Source: Piliocolobus tephrosceles
Taxonomy: Eukaryota; Chordata; Mammalia; Primates; Cercopithecidae
NCBI RefSeq assembly: GCF_002776525.5
Contig: NC_045443.1
Coordinates: 49,534,409 to 49,598,408 of the forward strand
Direction of reading: 5' to 3'
DNA length: 64,000 bases
The notes below the pieces were generated by a model. It was not told where the DNA came from. It made no database searches and saw nothing but the letters and a program-made list of their open reading frames with translations. Position 1 is the first letter of the stretch, and each line of letters begins with the position of its first letter. This document shows positions 49,384 to 59,501 of this stretch, piece after piece. Made by a program: the position numbers and the translations under genes.

Positions 49384-49677
49384 TTTCTTTTTTGAGACGG
49401 AGTTTTGCTCTGTCTCCCAGGTTGGAGTGCAGTGGCATGATCTCGACTCACTGCAACCCCCACCTCCCAGGTTCAAGCTATTCTCCTGCCTCAGCCTCCT
49501 GAGTAGCTGGGATTATAGGTGTGCACAACCATGCCCCACTAATTTCTGTATTTTTAGTGGAGATGGGGTTTCACCATGTTGGTCAGGCTGGTCTCGAACT
49601 CCTGACCTCAGGTGATCCGCCCGCCTCGGCCTCCCAAAGTGCTGGGATTACAGGTGTGAGCCACTGCATCCAGCCCT
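49384..49677 (-). mobile_element. Full-length AluS-type element, antisense
   Basis: It runs 'tttgagacggagttttgctc' to 'acaggtgtgagccactgcat', with the reversed A-tail as T/C-rich sequence at the left. It lies inside the pseudogene between the exon 6 and tail remnants. Confidence 0.93.
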
Positions 49678-49955
49678 CTGAGGTTCTTTTCAATGCTGAG
49701 CTTTTCTGGATTGAGAGTAAGTAAAGCAAACTAAAGTTTTGCCATTTACTCCTCCAGAAGAAAATGCCTTTTTCACATCCTTCAATCCAATCAAGTTGAC
49801 AATATTAACCATTGCACTAGGTGAATGCATATTTATATTCCTGGAAGGCCACTCATCTGGGAGGCTCCTCTCTGCAGGAGCTGAGTGAGGCCCAGATACA
49901 AGTCCACCTGGAGGCAGGAGCATGGATGGGAGGACACCTGGGAACTCAGCCCTAC

Positions 49956-50079
49956 CTGCTTCTACAAGTTATCAATCTCATAGCGCAGCCTCTGCATTAA
50001 CAGTTCAGCTCGGAGATCTCCATCTTGGTGGTATGGAGTTCATCCTGTGCAGGCTAGCAGAGTGCTGTAGCTCCTTGTA
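49956..50079 (-). pseudogene. Pseudogene exon 6
   Basis: Acceptor CTCCTAG and donor GTAGGG are present. It reads YKELQHSASLH, then a one-base deletion, DELHTTKMEISELN, a second indel, LMQRLRYEIDNL, an in-frame TAG, and KQ. Length is 124 nt where 126 is canonical. Confidence 0.85.
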
Positions 50080-50935
50080 CTAGGAGGGAGGAGAAGCAGA
50101 CCTTGGATGGGGGATGCGTGCAGTGGGCAGGGACAGCCAGGCCGGGGAAGAGAAGGCTGTGGCTTCCCATAGCCCCACAGGCTTTCATGTATGTCTGACA
50201 GCCTCCCTGCTGGGCCGCCTCTGGCCCAATCAAATTCATCTGCATTTTCTCTTGGCTCTGTCCCTCACTTTCTATGCCCACTGGCTTCACCCTACAGCTA
50301 GACAGCTGTGACTGTGCTCTTTCCCTTCTTCCTGTACCTGGTCTTTCTTCCCTCTCCCTTGACACCATGTATCTCACCCTCCCAGACTCAGTATCATGCA
50401 GGGTGCCAATCACTTTTCCTTTGTTTGTATTTTCCTCGGCATTGCAACTTATCATCCCAATGACTCCCAGGGCAGAATGTTTGCTCTCATCTGGAAAATC
50501 CCATTCTGTGACTTAGATCAAGCCTTTGTCCTCCAGCCCCTGGGCCCCAGCCAGTTCTTCCTTTCTTCTCTGGATCCAGAAGCCTCCTCCACAAGGAGTT
50601 AAACTTTCCTCTTGTCCCCATCCTCCCTCTCTCTTCCTCCTGTTGGCACTAATGGCTGGAACTGTCCAGCTGTCCCTTGTCTTTCTGATACAGGGCATTG
50701 GTGGTGTTTCCATCTTCTTCTTGGCAGAGGGACTGACCACCTCTTGCCTTTAACTGGCTGTTCCCCAGGTCCTGACATGCTTCCCCCAGGTAACACAGCG
50801 TGAACCCCAAGCTGCACTTCGATCCCTTGACCCTATCCGACTGGGACATCTGAGAGGACATGGCTCTTAACTTGTTTGCCTTTGAAATCTCAGTTTTTTT
50901 GTGCTTGTTTAATGAACTTGACCTTGATGTCTCAC

Positions 50936-51102
50936 TTTGGTTTAGTACCAAACTCAGCCTCGGCCCTGCTGTTATTGGTGATGTCTTCATGCTGGGCTTT
51001 GACTTCAATGATGATGCTATTCAGGTCCAAGTTGCAGTTGTTGTCCATCAACAGGAGGACCACAGAGGTTTCAGAGATCTGGGCCTGAAGCTGAGCCAGC
51101 TT
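50936..51102 (-). pseudogene. Pseudogene exon 5 (linker 12/coil 2 start)
   Basis: It reads KLAQLQAQISETSVVLLLMDN-type sequence, then NLDLNSIIIEVKAQHEDI and SRAEAE. A one-base deletion follows RAEAE; the restored register would read Trp-Tyr-stop (TAA). There is an extra codon before MDNN. The acceptor reads CACAA where CACAG is expected. The donor GTGAG is present. Confidence 0.88.
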
Positions 51103-51138
51103 TTGTGGTTGGGTTCAAATGAGAGAGCTGAGGCAGAG

Positions 51139-51272
51139 TGTGCATGTGCATGTGTGCATGTGTGTATGTGTGTATGTGTGCATGTGTATTCGTGTATGCA
51201 TGCATGTGCATGTATGTGTGTGCATGCATGTGGGTGTGTGAGCATGTGTATGCATGTGTGTGTGTGTGTGGG
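51139..51272. repeat. GT/ATGC-rich microsatellite
   Basis: Imperfect (GT)n with interspersed CA and AT steps ('gtgtgcatgtgtgtatgtg'), about 40 bp upstream of pseudogene exon 5. Confidence 0.9.
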
Positions 51273-51479
51273 GGGCATGTTTTGGGAGGCTGTGACTTGC
51301 CCCCTAGAACAGACCTTGGCATTGAGGGTCTTGCACGGTTGGGATGGAGTGGCCTGTGTAGGCTGAAAGGGCTGGGAAGAACATTAGGGAGGTTGTTGAG
51401 TTTATAGCTGTTCTTTGTCATCAGCTCATCTGTGTGGAGGGAGCAGCAGCACATGTAACTCTAGCCAGAATTCTCCAGA

Positions 51480-53060
51480 AGCCACTCCTGTTGTCACAGG
51501 AGCACACCATATTGTGACCTGTCAGTATCACAGATGTCTCATGTTCTGAGAAAATACAGCCCTTCACACCAAATAAAGAAAATATCTTGTGAAAGAAAAC
51601 TGAGTCAGAAGGAGCCAGAAAACTTGGCTACTTCTCAGTTGTGTTTCCCAATTTGGCTCCTCCCTGCTCCTCAGGGATAGGATGAGAAATGGAAATCAGC
51701 TGGAAATTGCAGAAAGGGCACCCAACTGACAAATTCAAGTCTTGTATCTGCCAATCACGTTTAAATAGCATCCTGGATCTCAGCAAGGCTGATCATAATA
51801 CTGGCCTTGTATGAATTCGTGAAGATTAAATGACATCCAGATAAGATGGTCTGGAAACAGTAAACCCACAATTAATTTGTTAATGATCCCTTTTCAGGAT
51901 CATCTAACTCAGTAGTTCTCAGAATGTGACCTCAAACCAGCAGCATCAGCATCACTGGAAACTTGATTGAAATGCAACACTGTGGGCCCAGCCCAGACTT
52001 AGTAAATCAGAATTGGTGTTTAGCAAAACTACTAGAAGATTCTGATGCTCTTTAAAATTTGAGAATCAGTAGGCCAAAGCAGAAGTCTAAGTAAAAATAT
52101 TTATTTGCTCTCTTTATTAATGACTGATTCATACGTTCCCCGTTTCAACAAATTATTATTTTGTTATTGTGCTGCAGCTAGTTTTTCCTAAATGGTTTTT
52201 CCTGGCTGTGGATATAGTTTGAAGGTCTCCGCCCTCAGGCTCGCTGGCTGTGGGCTAGTTCAGAATTGGGAGCCAACACCACCCTAGTTGTCAGCATTGA
52301 AGAGAACAAGCAGAGAGGGGGCTGGTTATCCCCCTGTCAGCTGTAAGGTGGAATTGGAGCCCACCCAAACAATCAGAGCTGAAGCCCCAGGTCCTGGAAC
52401 AATGCGACCAGCTTCTGTTGGGCATTACGTGTGTGTGACCCCTATGGGCATATCCCCTGTTCTTACCAGGCCTACCTGGAGGCACTCCACTCACTCTATA
52501 CCCCACCTCGACACTGCTGGCCCTGTCTTCACCACTCTCCCCTCTGCCCCAGTCACACTGTCCTCCTCCTGGCATTCCTGGATCACACCAGGGGGAATTT
52601 ATACTTCCCATTCCCTCTTGCTGGAGCACTGCCCCTGCCCACCACACTTCTTGGCTGACATCCTCAATTCCTTCAAGTTTCTTGTCCAACGTCACCCGCC
52701 CACTGCATATGATTGCTTTCTACTGTCATTTGTCTTCATTGCCTCTGTAGCACCTGAAATGGTACAGTGATTTATCTCTGTTGTGCCTTTCTCCTGCACT
52801 ATACTGTAAGCCTCAAGAACTTACAGGCTCCAGGCTCCGTTGTGTTTACTCAGCACTGTGCCTGCAGCTCTGTGGAGGACACAAATGGAGAGCCAGACAA
52901 TTGTGTTGCTTGCTTCCAGAAGCACCTGAGGGCTCACTAATTGCCACTCGATTTGTGTAATTGCATCACCCTGCAGTTGCTCTAGGAAGGGCAGCAGGTA
53001 AATTTGGGCAGGGCAGGATGAGCCAAGTTGCTCAGAAAGTTCTACGGAAATCCGTATTTT
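51480..53060. other. Pseudogene intron 4
   Basis: No gene is seen. An L2-like stretch lies near 52480-52870 ('ctcaagaacttacaggctcc'). The remainder is unassigned. Confidence 0.4.
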
Positions 53061-53332
53061 AATGACAGGTGGCCCATTTTTCTGCCTGCCCAACAGAACA
53101 TGCTTGATCCAAATGGTTAAGGCTGAATTTTTCATCTCTCCTGACCTGCCAGCCGCTCTATGGAACCTCATTTTCTCCTGTGGTAGGGGAAGCGGCATCC
53201 GCCTTGCAATATGCAGATGGGATAAGGAGCAGAGAGAAGACCAGGGAAGGAGCCCACAGACTCTGGGCCCAGCTGGGGCTCCAACCTCCAGTCCCCAGTC
53301 CTTCTGTTGGAGGGGGCACCGGGCACTCTCAT

Positions 53333-53428
53333 TACCTTGTAGAAAGTGCTCAGGAAGTTGGTTTCATCCATCAGGGCATCCACTTTGGCCTCCAGCCCCA
53401 CCTTGTTTATGTAGGCAGCATCCATGTT
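53333..53428 (-). pseudogene. Pseudogene exon 4
   Basis: The 96-nt block reads NMDAAYINKVGLEAKVDALM then DETNFLSTFYK, with Asn-Met where type II keratins have Asp-Val. The acceptor AG before it is GG. At the canonical donor position ATGAGA replaces GTGAGA, though a GTAATG three bases earlier could act as a substitute. Confidence 0.88.
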
Positions 53429-53869
53429 CCACAGAACACGCTATCACTCTGGGTCTTACCCTTCCAGGGATAACCAGCCCCCTCCGTCTATGAATTAGGT
53501 GGAAGAGCTTCAGTTCCCAAGGTCAGAACATCTGTCTACTCCAGGCCATGGAGTAGAACTTGGCAGGGACGGAGGGAGTAGAACTTCCAAACTGTGTGAA
53601 GACCTGGGCCTTCAGGGGTGCCCACCTGCTCATTAGCTCTGGTGCCACATGGAAAGATCTCCTGTGTCACCTCCATGGTGAGGACTACCCTGTCCTGGCC
53701 CCGGCCACCAGGCAGGAAGGCCCAGAACTCCGTGGAGCTGCTTCAGGACTGCCCTGTCCTCCTAAGCCTGACTGGGTGCCTGGAGACCCAGCCCAGGACA
53801 AGGCCCATTTTGCTTTCCGTCTCCACACTGGACTCCACACGGGGTAGGGGCTGGTGTTGGGATTTGCAG

Positions 53870-54010
53870 CTCAGACTCTGGAGTCCTGGGTCCTGACTCA
53901 CTCCTGAGTATCTAGGTAGCCCTGGGCAAGTGTCTTTACCTCTCTGAATTGTAGTTTTCCCACGGTTAAAGTAAGACCTACTTCTAAGCTTGCTGTGCAA
54001 TTAAGTAAGG
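53870..54010 (+). repeat. MIR fragment
   Basis: Sense MIR core: 'cagctcagactctggagtcc', 'ctgggcaagtgtctttacct', 'gctgtgcaattaagtaag'. Confidence 0.65.
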
Positions 54011-54060
54011 CCTTGTATGAGGCCACTGGGAGCCGGGCAGGAGGAACTCTCCCCACTCAC

Positions 54061-54118
54061 CTTGAGCACCACAAACTCATTCTCTGCCTCAGTGCACCTG
54101 TTGAGTTCTTCTTCATAC
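54061..54118 (-). pseudogene. Pseudogene exon 3
   Basis: It reads YEEELNRCTEAENEFVVLK between an AG acceptor and a GTGAGT donor. Length is 58 nt, not 61, so one of the two final lysine codons is missing. The frame itself is preserved. Confidence 0.9.
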
Positions 54119-54422
54119 CTGTGGGAAGGATCAATAAGTGGTTTGGGGTTGGAGTGGGTGCTGGGAGTTAGGTTAGAACAGTGGGGTGGAGGTGGGCAGA
54201 CAACGGCGGGTCTGCAGAGCAGCCTTCGCAAATGCTCCACTGTAGCCTGGCTCTCCTATGACACACATGGCCCCAAATCCCAAATCAAACAAACCACCAA
54301 ACAAAACCCAAAACCAAAACAACAACAACAAAACAGATCCCCTCTCATTCTTTCTGAGGTTTCTTTTCTGACAGCTCGGCTCCTTGGAGTATTTGGGTTT
54401 CCTAAAGGGCATATACATTTCC

Positions 54423-54442
54423 TTTTTTTTTTTTTTTTTTTT
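54423..54442. repeat. Poly-T run (T20)
   Basis: Homopolymer of 20 T in pseudogene intron 2. No clear element is attached. Confidence 0.95.
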
Positions 54443-55434
54443 AATGGTCTTGCTCCAACCTAGGGCAGGGAGGAGAGGAACTGGGAGAAAGGTCAGAGGC
54501 CGGCAGCCCCGCACCCCACAACACCCGCATTTCCCTCACTCTGTTCAGGCACACTAAACTGTGGCCTAAGAAGTAGAGACTTCAGGCCCATAGGAACCCT
54601 CTCTTCCAAAGCTTTCTCATTCTTCAATTTGCCTGGAGGCAGCAACCCAGCCCTGTCTGTCCCCCAGGGGCACGCGGAGGTGCCCCCCTGCTCACTGAGC
54701 TCTGGGAATGAAGTTTCACTTCTATTCCAGGTGAACCATTCCCCACCCAACCTACCTGGGTGCATCAGCACACCCCACCCTCGTGGTGCTAGACAGCTGT
54801 GGTTTTGATCTCAGCTGCTCTACCCATCAGTCATATGACCTCTCAGAGGATCTTTCTCTTCTAAGTAATGGAAAGTTGTCATTCTTTTAAAACCAGAGTA
54901 CCATCACATGACTTACATGAAGCAGGATCTTCCTGGCTTTCATATTTCCTCTGCTGCCCCATAGGATCTGAGAACATCTCTTGCCTGCCATTGAAATTTC
55001 AATATTGTACTTTCTCCCAGTGTTCTCTGGGAAAAGCAATTCGGTTTTCCTTATTGTTTCCTTGAGTTGCCTTTTAAAGAACTCTGAATGTCTCTTCTTT
55101 ACCTAACTCCATACAACTGTCCTCGTCTTCCATGCAGCCCAGCTCGCAGTCCCTCTGCTGAAGGGCAAGCATCACCTGGCCCTGCACGGGCCACTTTGAT
55201 GCCACAGGGACATTGCCTGGCCGTTGACCAGGAGCACACTCTTCAACAGATGCCCTGCCATGTCCCTGCCCTGTGCCTTATTCCTTTTCAACCCTAAGCT
55301 TTAGCCTTCTCCTCCAGGAAGCCTTCTTGGATTGAAACACTGTTAGTCCATGCTTGCATACACGTTATAAATTACCCATCTGCACTTGCTTCTCTTGTTT
55401 GCGTCTATATCACTACACATACATCCCTAATCAT

Positions 55435-55690
55435 AAATACAATAAACATAGCTAACACTTATTAACAACTTACTATGTGCCAGGCACTGTGAACCCCACC
55501 AAGCACCTTACATGCAAGTTTTGATTTAATAATCTCAGTGCTCTTGTGAGATGGGTACTATTGATGTTTCTTTTAACAGATAAAGAACCTGGGGCTTAGA
55601 GAGGTTAAATAGTTTTCTTAAGGTCATTCAGCCATTAAGTGGTTGAGCCAAGATCCTAAAACCACTGACTCTGAAGTCTATAGTGCTGTC
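55435..55690 (-). repeat. MIR, antisense
   Basis: Reverse MIR order: 'gctaacacttattaacaact', 'ctatgtgccaggcactgtga', 'gcttagagaggttaaatagt' and 'ccattaagtggttgagcc'. It is well preserved for its age. Confidence 0.85.
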
Positions 55691-56091
55691 CAGCAGAACT
55701 TTCCATGATGACGGAATTGCTCTGCATCTGTGTTCATTACAGGATCCATTAGCCACGTGTGGCCATTGAACACCTGAAATGTGGCATGTGTGACTGAGGA
55801 ACTGAATTTTAAATTTTATTTAACTTTAATTAATTTAAATTTAAATACTCACGTGTGGCTTCTGGCTCCTGGCTACTATGCTGGATAGCACAACCCTAAA
55901 ACCTGAACTTGTGCTACAGTATACAAACAGTGTTAACCAAAATTCAGGATCCAGTTACTAATTTTGGTTGGACCAAGATAACTAAAAATAATTGGAACCA
56001 GAAAAATAAGAAATAAAAATAAGTAAAAGCAATAAAATCAATAAATTTGTACCTATAGGCGTTAGCATTTGAACATCTCATTGTGTTTAGT

Positions 56092-56132
56092 GGTGTGTGT
56101 GTGTGTGTGTGTGTGTGTTTGTGTGTGTGTGG
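56092..56132. repeat. (GT)n microsatellite
   Basis: About 20 GT units with a single interrupting TT. Lies in pseudogene intron 2. Confidence 0.95.
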
Positions 56133-56623
56133 TCCTGGGAGAAGGCAGCAAATGTGTCTTTCTTTTTTGTTCTCCAGCCTCGTGGTCTGGATTGGAGTGA
56201 ATATGTGAACACTGTGCAAATTAGCAGTGAGATTTACTTGCATTCATGTGAGAGTGAGATTCTATGGGATTCATTCTTAACTCCTGAGTTGCCACTTTGT
56301 GTCTTCTTTGGTATGCTATCTCAGAGCCTTACTTTCTTCATCTGCAGAGTTTGAAGAATGTTGTGTGTATCATGCTTTTTGTACTTATGTTAGGTATCAG
56401 CCCTTCACTAAAGCCTCGGCATTCTTGGCCACAGGGTGGGTCCCAGCTCTCTTGATACTTTTATGTTTATTTCTGATTCCACCTCTGTGCCCTAAGTGTG
56501 TTCCATTTCTCCACTGGACTGGACATTTCTGCAGAGCAGAGGCTGTTTCTCCTGCCCCCTCTAACCTCCCCTGGAGCCCCAGGGCAGGGCCCTGGCCCAG
56601 GCACTGGCTGAGAGTCTGCTCAC

Positions 56624-56832
56624 TTGTTCTTGAAGTCCCCTACCACGTCCTGGATGTTCTTTAACTCCACATCCAGCCTCCCCTACCCTCCACCCAGGCA
56701 GTCCAGCTGCTGCTTCATGTTGTTGATGTGGGCAACAAACATGGGCTCAAAATTGGCCCTGACGATTTTTTGGTCTTGCAGAAAGCTCCATTTAGTCGCG
56801 AGGACTTTGTTCTCCTGTTCCAGAAACCACAC
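56624..56832 (-). pseudogene. Pseudogene exon 2 (coil 1A/1B start)
   Basis: Length is the canonical 209 nt, with AG acceptor and GTGAGC donor intact. It reads VWFLEQENKVLATKWSFLQD onward, then QKIVRANFEPMF. The usual VRF is VWF. An in-frame TAG at 56683-56685 interrupts the coil 1B part just after QQLDCLGGG; the downstream codons still read RLDVELKNIQDVV in the same frame. Confidence 0.92.
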
Positions 56833-56839
56833 CTGCCCC

Positions 56840-59060
56840 AGCCAGAGGTAAGAGACTGAGAGAGCTTCCATGCAGGAGCCTCCCAAAAGGCTCTGGGATA
56901 TGGGATCCCTAACAGTCCAGGGAGGTTCTGCACAACCTGGACCTCAGAGTCCAGGCAGCAGCCTCTTTCTCCTCTTCCTCAGCCTGGAAGGAGCCTAGAA
57001 TGTAGAGAGCCAAGCAGATGTTGGGGCAATGGGCTTGGGAGACAAATGGAGAACTTCCTTATGGAGAAGGAAGAAGCAGGAAGAGTCAGAGGGTCTGGCA
57101 CCAACCAGGTGCATGTGTGGTAATCCAAGAAAAGAACACTCCACCATCATGTTACCAGGTAAAGTTTTGAATTCCATTAAATGGGCAGGAGGTCCTTGGC
57201 AGAAAGTTTAATATGTCCATTTTCTTTCTGACATGATCTCTCTAGACCTAGAATCTGGACTCAATTGCCCATATACTCTGGGAATGCTGCAATGGGTCAC
57301 ACTGGAGTTGAATTGCGAGGACCTGGGTATGTCCCCAGCCATGTCCATCATGAGCCATGTGGCCTTGGGCCAGCCCCCACGCCCCTTCCTCTCTCTGCTC
57401 TCTCGAGTCTTTTGTGGTCTTGTGCAGCCAATTTGGGTTTCTTGAATAACCCTCATCTCACCTCAATGTGGGAGACAGACTTGGGAAATACACACAATTT
57501 TCCCCCTTAAACAAAGTTCCCAGGACAAGGTATGGGGATTGGGGTCTGGAGCAGACCTGGGGCAGGCCTGGGGGTTTTCGGGCCCCCTACCCACACAGGC
57601 TCTTAGCCACACATTGCGGACACTCCTGTAGCCTCTCATCTGAACTCCCTTCTCTATTCCCAGGTCTTGGGCTCTGAACCCAAAACCACTAAATTATGCT
57701 CCTCCCATTCTATTCACTTATGATTTCTAAAAATTCATTTATTGGAGATTCAGTCTGTGCCGCACCACGTGGCAGGTCAGCCGCAAGCATGATTTCATTT
57801 GATTCTCGTAATAACTTTGTGAGGGTGGATGATAAAAATAACAACGATTTTGAATATTTTTTGAGCAGCCACTATGGGTAGCTGGTTTCCATGTATCTTC
57901 TTTAATCTGAAATAGCACTACAGGGGTCATTGTCATGATTCTTGTTTGACAAAGGAGGTGATTGAAGCACAGTGTAGTTAGGCACCTTGGCTGAGGTCAC
58001 GTAGCTAGTGAGCACTGTGGCCGTTGTCAGAACCCTGACTCCCGGTCCCATGCCCTGAATCATTGCACCCCACACAGATGGGAAAATCAGGCTCAGAAAG
58101 GAGAGGCATTTTGGCCAGTGGAGAAAGCCTCGAGATGTCACTCCAAATTCCTGTCCTTCCACTTCTGTCCTCTCTCAGTCTGAACTTGCCCTTACCCCAA
58201 CACTGGGGATTTCACAATTGTTCTCAGTGTCATTTCCCTCCTTCCTGCCACCCTCCCCCTCCCATCCATTCCAAATTTTAGCCCCTGGTTTTATACTCAT
58301 CTTCCCTCCTGATTCATGGCCTCCCTCTCCCCCCACTTCACTTCCTGCTCCTTCACCCTGGACAAAGGTGTTTTAGAACCCTGGCTCCCAAGTAGCTCAC
58401 ATCAGTCCTGAGCTTAGTCCCGAGCATCGAACCCACTCCCTCCAAGCCCACATCGACTGCCCCACTCTGGGTGAGCCCACTGGGCTATGCCCCAGCTCAG
58501 GCCTGATGGGAGGGGTCCAGGAGACTGTAAACTCAGGAATGTGGGAGCTTCCTGGATGTCTCACTGCTGCCTGCAATTATGGGCTAAATGGCTCCTCTCC
58601 TTGGTGAAAGCGTTGCTCCCAGGGCTGCCTTTTAACTCTTCTTCGTGGCCTGTTATTTATCTGCTAGGTCTGCAAGTTTGAAGCTGTCAGGGAACAATCA
58701 GCCCCTCTGCTGGGCCACCCACCCGGCGTCAGTATTCTGGAACACTGGTTTGGAACAGAGACGGCACCAACAGAGCAGGGAGGCCGGTCTGGGCTTCTCC
58801 CAGTAGCTCCAGCTCCCCAAACAATGCATGCCAAGGAGAGGGAAAAGGAAGTCTGGCCAGCCCTGCACTCCGTGCTCCTCTGCAGCTGGCCCTCCCTTCC
58901 TGCCAGCCAGCCTTCTTAGCTCAGAGGGAAGGGGCAAGGGCTGATGCCTCTGAGCACTGGTTGTGTGAAGCCTGTTCCGGGAGCAGGCCTGGGGGAGGAG
59001 GAGAATTACTTTGGGTCAGTCACCGTTCCAAACAGAGGGCCAGACAACAAACAGGCGACA
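56840..59060. other. Spacer between pseudogene and KRT75
   Basis: The pseudogene's exon 1 would be expected here. I see no head-domain or FIDKV-like remnant and no copy of the TTTATGRGCTTGGG module. An antisense MIR lies near 57800-58060 ('ttgacaaaggaggtgattga'). Confidence 0.5.
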
Positions 59061-59066
59061 CATGCA

Positions 59067-59072
59067 TTTAAT
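59067..59072 (-). terminator. KRT75 polyadenylation signal (ATTAAA variant)
   Basis: ATTAAA on the minus strand 430 nt past the KRT75 stop at 59502-59504. It is the common variant signal; I saw no canonical AATAAA between it and the stop. Confidence 0.55.
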
Positions 59073-59501
59073 AGACGCATTCCAGGGAGGGAACAGAAGG
59101 AGCACTGACTCCCAACAGGCTGCTTATAAACATGATGAGACAGGTGGGTGACAACCTGGCATTGAGACAGACTCCCCAACCTCTGCATCTGGAGGGAGGG
59201 AGGGAGGTGGAGCTGGAGGAGGACTTTCCAGCTGCCTGGGCCTCACGAGATAGGCTGAATGAGAGCCTCGGGAGAGAGCAGGTTTTGGTTTTACATGTGT
59301 AGCAGACAGGTGCTGCCGGCAGTCTGGGCACTGTCAGGAGGGAGAGGCTAGCTTAGGCCTGGGAATGGGGTGTAGCCAGTACTGCAGGCTCCCAGCAGCA
59401 CAGGTGCACCTTACGAGGAGAGAGGAAGGAGGAGGACCCAGGTGTCCAGGTGTGACTGCAAACAGGCCTCAAGGCAGGGGAGAGGGAGCCATGCGGCTCT
59501 C

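Larger units (their letters stand above)
47180..56832 (-). pseudogene. KRT90P: Decayed epithelial-type type II keratin gene, probably KRT90P
   Basis: Six exon remnants lie in correct order and orientation between KRT82 and KRT75: exon 2 56624-56832, exon 3 54061-54118, exon 4 53333-53428, exon 5 50936-51102, exon 6 49956-50079 and a tail exon from 47353. Introns are retained, so this is a once-functional cluster member and not a processed copy. Similarity is to K6/K75-type epithelial keratins (AAYINK, MDNN and RANFEPMF motifs). Disabling changes include an in-frame TAG in exon 2, frameshifts in exons 5 and 6, a TAG in exon 6 and lost splice acceptors at exons 4 and 5. Exons 1, 7 and 8 were not found. 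The symbol rests on position from memory; pseudogene status is solid. Confidence 0.88.
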
